64,000 nucleotides of DNA from Alternaria dauci (taxonomy: Eukaryota > Ascomycota > Dothideomycetes > Pleosporales > Pleosporaceae). Of the stretch, positions 1-9,152 are shown piece by piece. Under the pieces are notes generated by a model, which was not told the origin of the DNA, did no database searches, and was given only the letters and a program-made list of their open reading frames with translations. Each line of letters opens with the position of its first letter. The stretch's first letter is position 1. The stretch lies in NCBI RefSeq assembly GCF_042100115.1, contig NC_091274.1:1302001-1366000 (forward strand), given 5' to 3'. The position numbers and the translations under genes are program-made.

Positions 1-668
1 CGCTTCAGCACACGATCAATTGGCTGCCATACATCCCACGAGATAGAGTTGCGCGCCACAGTGTTTGCTACGATATCTGAAGACGGTTGCCAAGATAGGC
101 TACCCATGTTGTGCTCAATGGCTGGTGCCCCGAAACCAGATTGATGAGAGCTAGCAGACTGGCGACATCCATCCAATACCCTCGAGGCTGTTTCTGGAAC
201 CGAGTACCTCCTGGCGTCAACTTGCTGCGTGGCATGTGTCGACAAGGCCCCAGGATCAGACACTGGTCGATGCAACATAGGCTTCGGTTGTTCCAGCTCA
301 AGCTCGACATGAATCCCCATTGAGCCCGCAGAAACATGCCTTTGGTGTAGTGGATGACCCCCTTGCTCGTCGCAAATACCATTCTCGTCCCATGATTGCG
401 CCCTGAATGATTGATCGAAGTTTGAGCGTCGCGTATCTGTGTGGCCGTCTTCAGTTGGACTTAAGACCACAATGTTATGATCGTCGTTGGCTCTTCCCAC
501 TGATTGTCTAGATGGTTGTTCCTTTGCTGGCAGCCAGAACGCGCAACCATGGCCATATGTTGTGTTTTCCAGGTCCGTTCGAATATGTGGTAATGTTGAT
601 TGCATATTAGATTTCCACTCAAAAGTGCGGTAAACAATGGAGGGGCAAGGTTCGTGAGTAACAACCAT
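1..668 (-). CDS. Unrecognised protein, 5' part; runs off left edge of window
   Basis: Reading the minus strand from an ATG at 668-666 gives 222 codons without a stop, down to the first base of the window, so the 3' end lies outside. The frame is closed upstream by an in-frame TGA near 810-815, and 668 is the only ATG between that stop and the long open stretch, which is why I chose this start. An upstream exon joined by a splice site cannot be excluded. The product is polar and low in hydrophobic runs, rich in Ser, Gln, His, Asp and Pro. Its last visible part is more ordered and Trp-containing (SLSWQPSS, then NSISWDVWQPIDRVLK). I do not recognise a domain. Disordered N-terminal regions of fungal transcription or signalling proteins look like this, but that is only an impression. 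A chance frame this long is unlikely. Confidence 0.6.
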   Translation of the reverse strand, partial: MVVTHEPCPSIVYRTFEWKSNMQSTLPHIRTDLENTTYGHGCAFWLPAKEQPSRQSVGRANDDHNIVVLSPTEDGHTDTRRSNFDQSFRAQSWDENGICDEQGGHPLHQRHVSAGSMGIHVELELEQPKPMLHRPVSDPGALSTHATQQVDARRYSVPETASRVLDGCRQSASSHQSGFGAPAIEHNMGSLSWQPSSDIVANTVARNSISWDVWQPIDRVLK

Positions 669-2385
669 GATAGAAGATTGTGCTATGATATCGGTATCGA
701 TACTAATAGCATCTCTTCTTATAGGGTCTTGCGGGGCACATGTAGTAGCCAAACTAAGCCGCCATCCACCCCGCGTCGCCACCCATATCGATCCCACTCA
801 TTTGCTGAGTCGGACCTGCGATACGGACTTGCTTCGACTGTCTAGCTTCGACGAAGGCGGTACGCAGTGGACTGAACACGTAATCGCTCGCGTCACCTGC
901 TCAGCCAATGGTAATTATAGAGGCAGGCGTGGCGGTGCGAAGGGTGGCGGAGCCCGCCAACAAGCAAACGATTGGTCGATTTCGAACTTTGGTTTGAGAT
1001 CGTATTGGTAGAATCACCGTAATTCATCTCGCAAGCAAATGCGAAAAACACAGCGACGTCAAAGACCAGCGATGTTACTGGGAACGTGACGCTCGAAGCT
1101 TTTGGTGGTGAGTGGAACGGAAGTAAATCGCGAACCCAAATGCTTTGCAACATCCGACCGAAGTGCGCATTAATACGTCTTAACTTTTTTGAAGATATGG
1201 AGAGTCTGTATACGTCACCAATTGCTATTTGAAGTGAAACAAAACGAGGACATGCCCTACTTAGTTGTTGTGGCTCTCTACTAAACCCAACTCTGACTTT
1301 TTAAAAGCCATCTTCCAGTCATAGCTTTTAACAAGTTGCATCCTTATACGGAGTGATAGGTATAGATGCCTTCTTCTTCCGCACGATCCGCTCTGTTGCT
1401 ATGTCTATTCGTGGGGGTCTTTACGAGTTTGGCGGCCTTAGTACTACTAATTTTACTATACCTATCCTGCCCCCTAAGATACCTAGGTAGTTTAATGCGT
1501 ACCAGCGCACCTACTACAGCCATCAACTGTACACAAGAAACTTGGATGTTCACAGCAAAATGTACTTGGTTGGCTATTCGTCAATCCTCCGGCTCATATC
1601 TCCAAGGTTGTCATGGGGTAACACCTGACGTTGCCTTATCTTACCTTATGTTCCTGATACCACATTACAGCCCTGTACCTAATCGCGGTAATAATAGAAG
1701 AAGACTTAGTGTGCTTCAAGAAAGCATGTAATACACGGATGGGAGGCGGTGTTACAACGGGGTGACATTAAATGCACATTGTAGCCCATCAGCAAGGCTC
1801 AAGGCACAACGGATTTTGAGGGTAAGAGACCATGGTACCCTGGAGGAAAGGTTGGTGACAGAGTGAGGGACTGGTTCTCAACGAAGACTGAGTTGCTTAA
1901 AGACGATGGTGAGTATACTCTTGCTATTACTGATTGGGTTTGGGCTCTTCGGCTTACGATGCTTTCCGGATGCTGTCATCATCCATTCAGTACTCTTGAG
2001 TGGATTCAAAGGCGACGTCCTCATGAACACATTGGCAGTTTTGGGCGCTGTCAAAGGCTGCCTTGGTACTGATTAGCAATCTCACTTTTTAAAGGGCCCA
2101 GATCAACTCCTGCTTTCATCCTGTACTCGCGCATGTTCTTATCAATAATCATACGGGAAGAGAAGGCAAACCAGTCAAAGAGCAATTAAAATGTATTTCG
2201 TGATCTCATAAGCCCGAGCACTTCGCGCTAGACCCTTCCATTTCAGTTCCAAGAAGTCGAAAATCATCCCTCGAGTAAGCATGCCTAGACCCACACGATA
2301 GCCATCGGAACTCCGGTACATTCCGAACCCCATATCAGGACGGCCGCTCACCAACAAGATCCGTTACGAGATATGTACACCACGC
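669..2385. other. Intergenic region, 1.7 kb
   Basis: This stretch separates the left-edge gene from the small mitochondrial-type gene; given their orientations it holds the upstream region of the former and the 3' flank of the latter. It contains one copy of the palindromic TACCTAGGT word (1480-1488). A 121-codon ATG frame at 1366-1731 is discussed among the rejected items. I see no other convincing gene. Confidence 0.5.
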
Positions 2386-3094
2386 CTAAGCCTTATTAGG
2401 GCCACGCTTTGAGCCACTCGCAAGATCAGCCAGGTCCTCCATGAAATCGTTCCAGATCTGCTTCACCATTCCCTCACCCTCCTGGCGGGTCGCGGTGAAT
2501 TTACTGGCAACGGCCTCAGCAATACCCTGGTAGGCAGACTGGTTTGAGTCGGTCATCTCAGACATTGCGGAGGGGGAGTGGATGTGAGTGCCGTCAGCAG
2601 AGACGGTGTAGATGGTGGGCTGCATGGGGATCTAAGAATTCTCTCATTAGTACTATTGCGCAACAATAGAAGATGAAGACTAGGGTAAGACTTACGGAAT
2701 CCTCGCTTTCAGCACTCCGGCCGGCAACATTGGCCCATGGTAAGATGGGCACTCTGATGCCCAAGGGCGCACTTCGGGTCTCCGGGTCGAAGTCCGGGAA
2801 GTGCATAAAGTCCAGTGTGCTGGAATCGCCGACGGACTTTAAACTCCTCGATGTGTTAAAGCGTCGGACTTTGTTGCCGGTCTCGGCGGCTTCGGGAACC
2901 GGGATGGTTTGCTCGCCGTGAAGGCGGATAGGCCCGGCCGGACGGTTTGAAGCATATGGCTTGTCGGTTGTGAGGAGGGATGACGACGAAGTCGAGCCTG
3001 TCATTGACAGCTGGCGAACTGTGAGACGAGGGCCCAAAAGGCGAGGGCCGGCGAGGGTGCTGATGATGCGAACGCTAGGTTTTGAGGCTGCCAT
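2386..3094 (-). CDS. Small conserved fungal protein, probably mitochondrial
   Basis: Two exons, 2696-3094 and 2386-2631 (minus), joined in phase 0 across a 64-nt intron with a GTAAGT donor, a TACTAAT branch-like sequence and a TTAG acceptor, give 214 residues. The N-terminus (MAASKPSVRIISTLAG, with further Arg and Leu up to about residue 30 and no acidic residue) has the look of a mitochondrial presequence. The middle contains the segment LDFMHFPDFDPETR, and the C-terminal half (TVSADGTHIHSPSAMSEM, then an amphipathic helix-like stretch ending in a Lys/Asn tail) looks well ordered. I do not recognise the family. The GT-AG intron restoring a single frame is the main support for its being a real gene. 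Mitochondrial location is inference from the N-terminus only. Confidence 0.75.
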
Positions 3095-4473
3095 TGCGAA
3101 AATGTGTGGAATGTTAAGGTTTGTGGGGGGGTGTTGTGAGCGAAACGCAACTGGGCGCGAATAAGTAGCAGGACTTGAAAGAAGCAAGCCGAGCGATTAG
3201 TGGTGGTTTATAAGACGACAAGGTTTCAGTGACGCAGGAATGCGGCTCGGAAGGCGTCGGAGAGAGGGAAGCGCTATCAAGTGTACCGGCAGACAGGAAC
3301 AGCTGTTGAGAGGACAGGAATGATAAGCTGAGCTCGCGACACCGTGAGGGGAAGCTGTCCTTTTTCTAAGCCTTGCAGCCTCACACATGGCAGCCGCGAC
3401 TACTTTGGACTCCTTGGCCAGCGTTCTGGAATCTTCACGGAGAGCGGTCAGTGAGCTGTCCAGCGATTCAGGACACCCTCGTGGATTGTCCACTTCATAA
3501 CGACAGGCCACATCGGGGGTGCAGCGTTGGACTCCGTGGTGCTCAATGGATGGGAGCTGAGAGGGAGCTTGGGCCAGCTACTATGCTCGATGTGGCACAA
3601 GGGCTGGCCCGAGCCAATGGAAGAGATCCACTCTCGCATGCCCAGCATGTCTCCCCCGCACTTTTGACTATGGTCGCAGCGTGCTCGAATGAACCGTCTC
3701 ACGTCTTGAACACTGGTTCAGTATCCGATTGAGGCAAAAAGAAGAGGACCGCTGACAGACAGCGAAGAGCAAATCTGTTTGCGATGTTGCTTGACTTTTG
3801 AAAATTGCGCCAAAATGTCGGTGTAGCGGTTGTTGAGCGCACAGTCGCAGGGGGGATCACCATAGGTTTAGCGATGTCGGCTCCCTCCCGTCACCATGCA
3901 CAGCACGCATTTGTGCCTGTATGATCGGCTCTCCACCCACTGCGCATCAGCTTTCGGTGACACTTGACTGGACAAATGAGGCGGGAGATAAGGAGGTGCC
4001 AACCAGCCTATAGTATTTTAACAAGACGTCAAGATCGGGATCGTGCGATGCAGATATGCCCACCCTGTCTGTAAGCATCATATGATCTGGGGGTGACGGT
4101 GTTCTGCTTGGTAGTTTGTATCTTGAAGCTGTGCAGGCTCAGCGGCCTCAACTCGGTGTCCTTCCAACCAGCCTCTGTAGCACAGACGGTCACTTTCGAC
4201 CAGAACTTTTGGGTTCCACTCGCAAAGTCTTCCCAAAGGAGTAAAGTGAAGCTGCGAGGCTGTGAGGTCCATGAATAGATGCGTCCCACCGCCCTGACAA
4301 AGACACGCAATTGCCCCACTGCAAGCGCCTTGCGTTGGTAGCGAATCCTGCTCCGATCATGTCAAGCCCTTATGCTCCACCTGTGTTCAACCCGTCGACA
4401 GCGTTTTCTTCGTGAAAATACCCAAAGTGTAGTACTATCCAGCCGCAAAATTTGCCATCAAACAGCAAAAGTC
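3095..4473. other. Intergenic region, 1.4 kb
   Basis: Upstream region of the small mitochondrial-type gene and 5' flank of the tRNA. Short open frames occur on both strands, but none has a start, length or composition that supports a gene. Confidence 0.5.
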
Positions 4474-4632
4474 GGCCTGATGGTCTAGTGGTATGATTGT
4501 CGCTTCGTAAGCCTCCCCGCCTGCCATCTCCCCTCTGTTCGCCCATCTAACCATCCTCCCAGGGGTTTTCCACACCTGGATACAGTGTATCTGTTCTGTG
4601 ACAGGCCCCGGGTTCGAATCCCGGTCAGGCCC
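4474..4632 (+). tRNA. tRNA with intron of about 87 nt; anticodon reads CGU (Thr), body resembles tRNA-Pro
   Basis: The acceptor stem GGCCTGA (4474-4480) pairs with TCAGGCC (4625-4631), and C4632 would be the discriminator. The D arm (GTC, loop TAGTGGTAT, GAT) and the T arm (CCGGG, TTCGAAT, CCCGG) are complete. The anticodon stem is split: GTCGC (4500-4504) pairs with GTGAC (4598-4602). Placing the intron at the canonical site after position 37 gives an intron of about 4510-4596 and anticodon CGT, decoding ACG (Thr). However, the D arm and discriminator C resemble fungal tRNA-Pro genes, whose anticodon would be CGG, so the isotype is uncertain. A run of six T at 4641-4646 is a good RNA polymerase III terminator. 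Confidence 0.85.
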
Positions 4633-5110
4633 TCCCGACCTTTTTTGCATTTCCCTCCTTTCTGTTGTTTCTTCTTTGCTCTTTTTGCTTTTCTGCCGGC
4701 TGGTTCGAACAGGTAGATCGTGATATTCAGCTGCATACAGTTTTAAACAGTTCATGGTATGTTACTCAGGCTCTCTCGACCTTTTTTGCCCTTCTTTCCT
4801 TTTTTGCCGTTTCGTTTTCGCTCTTTTTGCTTTTTGTTTCGCAAGATAGTTCGAACGTGATTTAGTGACTTAGTTGTGCTTCAACAGAGTCGCTAGATAG
4901 TGATATTTAGCTGTATACAGTCTTGAACAGTTTGTGATATGTTACCTAGGCCCCTTGGCCTCTTGCATGATTTTGCCTTTTTGCATTGTTCTTTTGGCTT
5001 CTTGGCTTTTCGCCAGACGGTTCGGACTGTAGTAGTGATTTAGTTTTGCTTCGACAGTCAACTGTATGCAGTAAACAGCTTGTACAATGTCACTTCACCC
5101 GCCTGACCTT
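4625..5110 (+). repeat. Degenerate tandem repeat, about three units, beginning at the tRNA 3' end
   Basis: Three diverged units can be aligned by eye, starting near 4625, 4765 and 4945. Each has the same order of blocks. First comes a tRNA-tail-like start (TCAGGCCC / TCAGGCTC / TAGGCCCC), then a GACC-plus-T-run block, then CTCTTTTTGCTTTT-like sequence and a GTTCGAAC-like block resembling a T loop. Last are CAGCTGCATACAGT / TAGCTGTATACAGT / CAACTGTATGCAGT and a block ending near ATGTTAC or ATGTCAC. Unit lengths differ (about 140-185 nt). A fourth, truncated start may lie at 5104. It looks like an old tandem duplication of the tRNA 3' tail plus trailer, now decaying. Confidence 0.7.
4641..4646 (+). 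terminator. Pol III T-run terminator of the tRNA
   Basis: Six T residues start nine bases after the discriminator base, the usual position for termination by RNA polymerase III. Confidence 0.75.
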
Positions 5111-5571
5111 TCTGCCTGTTTTCTATTCTTCAGCCACCGAACAGTTTTGGAAAAACACAATTATGCAAGAGTGGCCGCATGTCGTCTCGAACGGCTTCTA
5201 CACGTCGCAGTTGACAGTCGTTGTGCACATCAAAGCCAGTCACTGAACATAAGCCAGAGCACTCGCTCACATGCAAGGCGCGATCAGGTTAAGCTCAAGC
5301 CGCATTTCGTGGTATCTACGCTCGTCTAAACCAGGCACTAAAATGCCACAGGGTAAAATGTCACCGCAAAGCCATCGTCTCAAAGCAAAACTCCCTCGCG
5401 TTCTCCAATCCGGGGGTATCAATGACCCTGAGGTGCACGTGAAGCAATGAAAGTGGTATCCAAACAAAACGTGAAGCGACAGGTACGGCGCATATGCATC
5501 GTGAAATCCGTCATGAAAGTATTCGAAAGTCATAAAGGAATAGGAGCGAAAGAACGACATGGACCAGAACA
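5111..5571. other. 3' flank of the CrzA gene
   Basis: About 460 bases between the repeat array and the stop codon of the zinc-finger gene, presumably its 3' UTR. I see no gene here. Confidence 0.5.
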
Positions 5572-7787
5572 TCACCGCCCGTCGTACGAGTCGCTTACCC
5601 AGCCGTTGTTGCTGCCGCCAGCATACATGGGCTGCTGACTCGCCTGCTGGTAGTCACTCTCCTCCTCATAGTATTCGCCTCCGCTCGACGCGTCAAAGCT
5701 GCTGCGACCGCTGACGTCGCCGTCTTCGTCGGGCGGTCCAGCCGGGAGCTGGTCCCACTGGATGCCCGCAAGCGCAGGGTACTGGGCTAGAAGTGCGGCA
5801 GGCAGGAAGGGCTGTGGAGCTTGCATGCCACCCGCCTGAGGGAACGGCTCAAAGCCAGACTGTCCAGGCATCATGCCGTTGAAGCTTTGAGCTGGCATTG
5901 GCGCGAACATGCCGTTGCCATTGTTCAGCTGCTGGTTCTGGCCATCCCATTCGCCCTTCTCACGTGCCTCCTCTTCGAGCAGGGGCCGGATACACACGCG
6001 ACCTGCCTCGGATCGGAAGTGGCGTCCAAGGGCATCTGCACGCGCAAAGCGCCTGCCGCAGCCCCAGTTGTTGCCGTTCTTGAGGTTGCCACGGCACACA
6101 AATTTCTTCTCGCCCGAATGGAGGCCTTCATGTCGCTTGCGGTCATGTTGGCGGGCAAAGGCTTTGCCGCAGACACTGCAGACAAACGGACGTTCGTCTG
6201 TATGTGTTCGCAGATGCGAACGGAGGTTATAGGCCCGTGTGAAGCGCTTCGGACACAGCGTGCACTGAAACGTTGCTGGGTGCTTCTGTGTGCGCTTTGG
6301 ATTCGAGCCATCGGCGGGCGCAGGTCGCGATGGATCTGCAAGATCCAAGATATAGTCGCGGTTCGGCACGCTAGACGTAGACGAACGGCGCGACGACTTG
6401 TTCGAGGGCGACGGAGAACGAGACTTGGCTGCGTTGGGGGACAGTGAACGGTGCACTTCTGAGCCTGGTGTGGATGCGCGCGAGCTGGCACTGCTGAAAG
6501 GATCAGATCTGGCGCGAGTCCTGTTCCGGCTGCGTGCTAGTATACGGTTAGGGATGTTTGTGCGACATGACCGGGCTGCTTACATCTGTCTGGCGGGCTC
6601 AACGCATCTATTTGATGCTCAGGCTTGGGCGGCTCAAAGCTCGCTTGTCGCGACGGCGGTGCAAAGTCAATGTTGATTTCCGGCGGTGACATGGCATCGG
6701 CCTGGCCAAATTCAGGCACGGGCTGGTTCAGTGAGGGAAACGGCTCGGCTTGACCTGGGTAGCTATTCATGTCCGGCGGCGCGTATGGGTTCATGTTCTG
6801 GTTGAGGCCAAACGTGTCAGGCTGGAATGGCGGAAGAACGTGTTGGTTCTGCGGGAGCAGACGAGGCGAGATATGAGGGCTGTTACCCGCGCTGATGTGC
6901 GCACTGCTGCTGTTCAGGTTGAATCGGTCAAAGCCTGGGACAGGGTCCTGGAACAGCTGAGGATCGTTCTGCGCATGGAGGAGGGGTGACGGCTGGTCGG
7001 CGTCCAGGCTATCCTGGTGGTGCAGGTACGGGGAGTTGTGTACCGAGGACGCAGCATCGCTGTTGCCCCTGGACCTGGACCTGTGTTGGCCAAACCCGCC
7101 TGCCATCTGCCCCCATTCTGTAATCTGGCCGTATGCTGCGCTGGGATCCAACGACGTGTGTCGCGAGTGCCCCGGTGATCTGAACTGACCCTGGTTCATG
7201 TTTGGCGACGCATGTGGGCTTGGGGTTTGGTGGCTGTTCATGCTGGGCAAAAGGTGCGGCGGCGTAGGCGCGTTGTGCTGTGTGGCTGCCATCTGGTGCA
7301 TAAGATCCGAGGGATTGATGGATTGGTTGTGTTGCGACTGAGCGTCGAGCATGTGTGGGTCAAGCGTACTCCCAAGATACGGCGGGAGGGATTGGTTCTG
7401 GCCGAGGTCGTTGCCCGGGAAGAAGTTGTTGAAGTCGGGATTGTTAGAGTTGGCAATGTCAAGTGGGTCGGGCGAGATGTTGTTGCTGCCTTGGGGGCCA
7501 AATTGCGGCGTGTTATGCTGCGAGATGGACTGTGTCGCTTGGAAGAAGCTTGGGTCGGCAAAGTTGTTCTGCTGGGGGAACTGCTGTCCTTGGCTCGTGG
7601 TAAGGAACTGGGTGCCGTTCAGCCCTGCGCTTGTGACTGCGTACGAGGATGGGTCTTGGATAGAATCGAAGCCCAAGCCGACGTTATGCTGGTGCTGGAA
7701 AGGCGCATGTGGGCTGGGCGAGGGGGAGTGTGCCTTATGAATGCGCTGGCTTACCGAGGGAGAGCGCCCTCGCTGTTGGATATCCAT
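5572..7787 (-). CDS. crzA: Calcineurin-responsive C2H2 zinc-finger transcription factor CrzA/Crz1
   Basis: Exons 6584-7787 and 5572-6536 (minus), separated by a 47-nt intron (GTAAGC, CCCTAAC branch, CTAG acceptor), encode 722 residues. The join gives [18 protein letters not shown], which reads smoothly and resembles CrzA orthologues. Residues 1-400 are Gln/Asn/Pro/Ser-rich, as in an activation and regulatory region. PEINID at about 369-374 fits the PxIxI calcineurin-docking pattern. Two classical C2H2 fingers lie at about 491-513 and 519-541, followed by an atypical third finger (Cys 549, then WGCGRRF and a His near 575) as in the family. The tail is acidic and low-complexity. The start is the ATG of [11 protein letters not shown]; a longer open frame upstream has no ATG. 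Role: nuclear factor for Ca2+, cation, alkaline and cell-wall stress genes, dephosphorylated by calcineurin (family knowledge). Confidence 0.93.
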
Positions 7788-9152
7788 GATGTAGGTATTC
7801 GCGTGTTCCCAAGAATAGGTGGGATGTGGAGGACTGAGCCCTGGAGGCCGCGCTTGGGCCAGCGTGGAGAGCTTCGTAAACACCAAGAATCAAGGGCAAG
7901 CTGTGAATGGTCCGATGCCCTCCAGGAACACGCAATGTCCTCTGTTTACTGGCTTCTCTGCTGAGGCTGATGAGTGTGAAGGAGGCGCAGTGGTTGTCGT
8001 CGGTCACAGAACACAGCCCACCTCACGAAGAACGACGACGCTGGAAGCGGCCTAGCCCGCTATTATTAGCCCCGCAATGGGAGAGCCCGCTGCAACGCTC
8101 CCTTGTGCGTTCCTCTGTTTCAGAGTCTCGAGAGACGTGAAACGATAAGCTAGGGGATGCGTTATGCGTTGTTGTTGTTGTTCTGCCTGCCGCTGGCGAC
8201 GGTCAGTGAAGCTCGGCGTGCGCTGTAGCAATGGCGACAAGGAAGCGCGAGTGGGCGTCGTTGAAATTACGCGCTGGTCGAAGTTGATCGTTGGCGCGTG
8301 ATTATCGCAGAGCGATCTAGGACTGTTAGGTTCGGTGGAATCGAGCTGACCGCTGCTGTCACTCGAGGTCTTGGGAATGACAGTGCAACTCGCCCCTCAG
8401 CCCCCAGCCTTATACAACGAGATCGCCTGCCTGCAAGTCAAGCGTAGATTCACGCGAGCCCGTCCATTGGTGAGGCGTCGAATAGCCGGGCAGTCGAAGA
8501 CCGTTGGGGAACACCATAATGACGCCCAACTGTCACAAAACTCTCGATATCACACCCTCGACAATCAATCACATCTGCAAAACTGCTAGTCTAATCTTAC
8601 AGACCGCGCGAAAGAGTCGCGCGGAGGCCGTCCAGCGAGCCGTCGCGTCCGTGAGGTCATTACCCGGGGCCCACAAGAGAGTGTTCTTTGCACTGCCTCA
8701 CTCGAACCAATGTCGCAAGGCACACTTCCTCGAGGCGGACTTCCATCTCCACACATACCAAGCTCTTATTCCCGTTCTCGACAATCTTGTGAGATGCATT
8801 GCCATGGTTGATAATAATAGTATATTCGGTCCCACATACGTGCATGTACATTGAATCTAAACCTTGGCTACACGCTTCATGAGCGAAACCATGCACCGTA
8901 CAATGTCCATGTGCCAAACACATGACCACTAACTCATGAAAGAGATCCGCGGGTTAGTGCATTCGCGCCCGCATTAGGTCTACCGACGTCCCGAGTTTTC
9001 CATGCATCGTAGAAGCTCGCACGTGCTACGCATCTGCCACAGCAACAGAAAGTCTCGCATTTCAGTCGGAGCAATGTAATGTCCTTGTTCTGACAATGGG
9101 TATCCTAGAGAATAATGTCGGTGAGAATAAATTGCCGCTTCAGGCCCACAAT
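7788..9152. other. Intergenic region upstream of crzA and 3' of palA
   Basis: About 1.4 kb that must hold the crzA promoter and the palA 3' UTR. GAGGCGCA at 7982-7989, about 195 nt upstream of the crzA ATG, fits the degenerate calcineurin-dependent response element GNGGC(G/T)CA of yeast. A match to so short and degenerate a pattern is expected about once in 4 kb, so this is weak. I see no gene. Confidence 0.4.

Noticed and set aside
1366..1731. 121-codon ATG frame with hydrophobic N-terminus, possible small secreted or membrane protein
   Set aside because: It contains an intergenic-type TACCTAGGT word, has no recognisable ordered part, and its hydrophobic start arises from a T/C-rich tract; no splice or homology support.
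4474..4632. Calling the tRNA simply tRNA-Pro(CGG)
   Set aside because: With a canonical intron position the anticodon reads CGU, so the isotype is left open.
7788..7886. N-terminal extension of CrzA
   Set aside because: The frame is open but has no ATG; the MDIQQ start fits the family.
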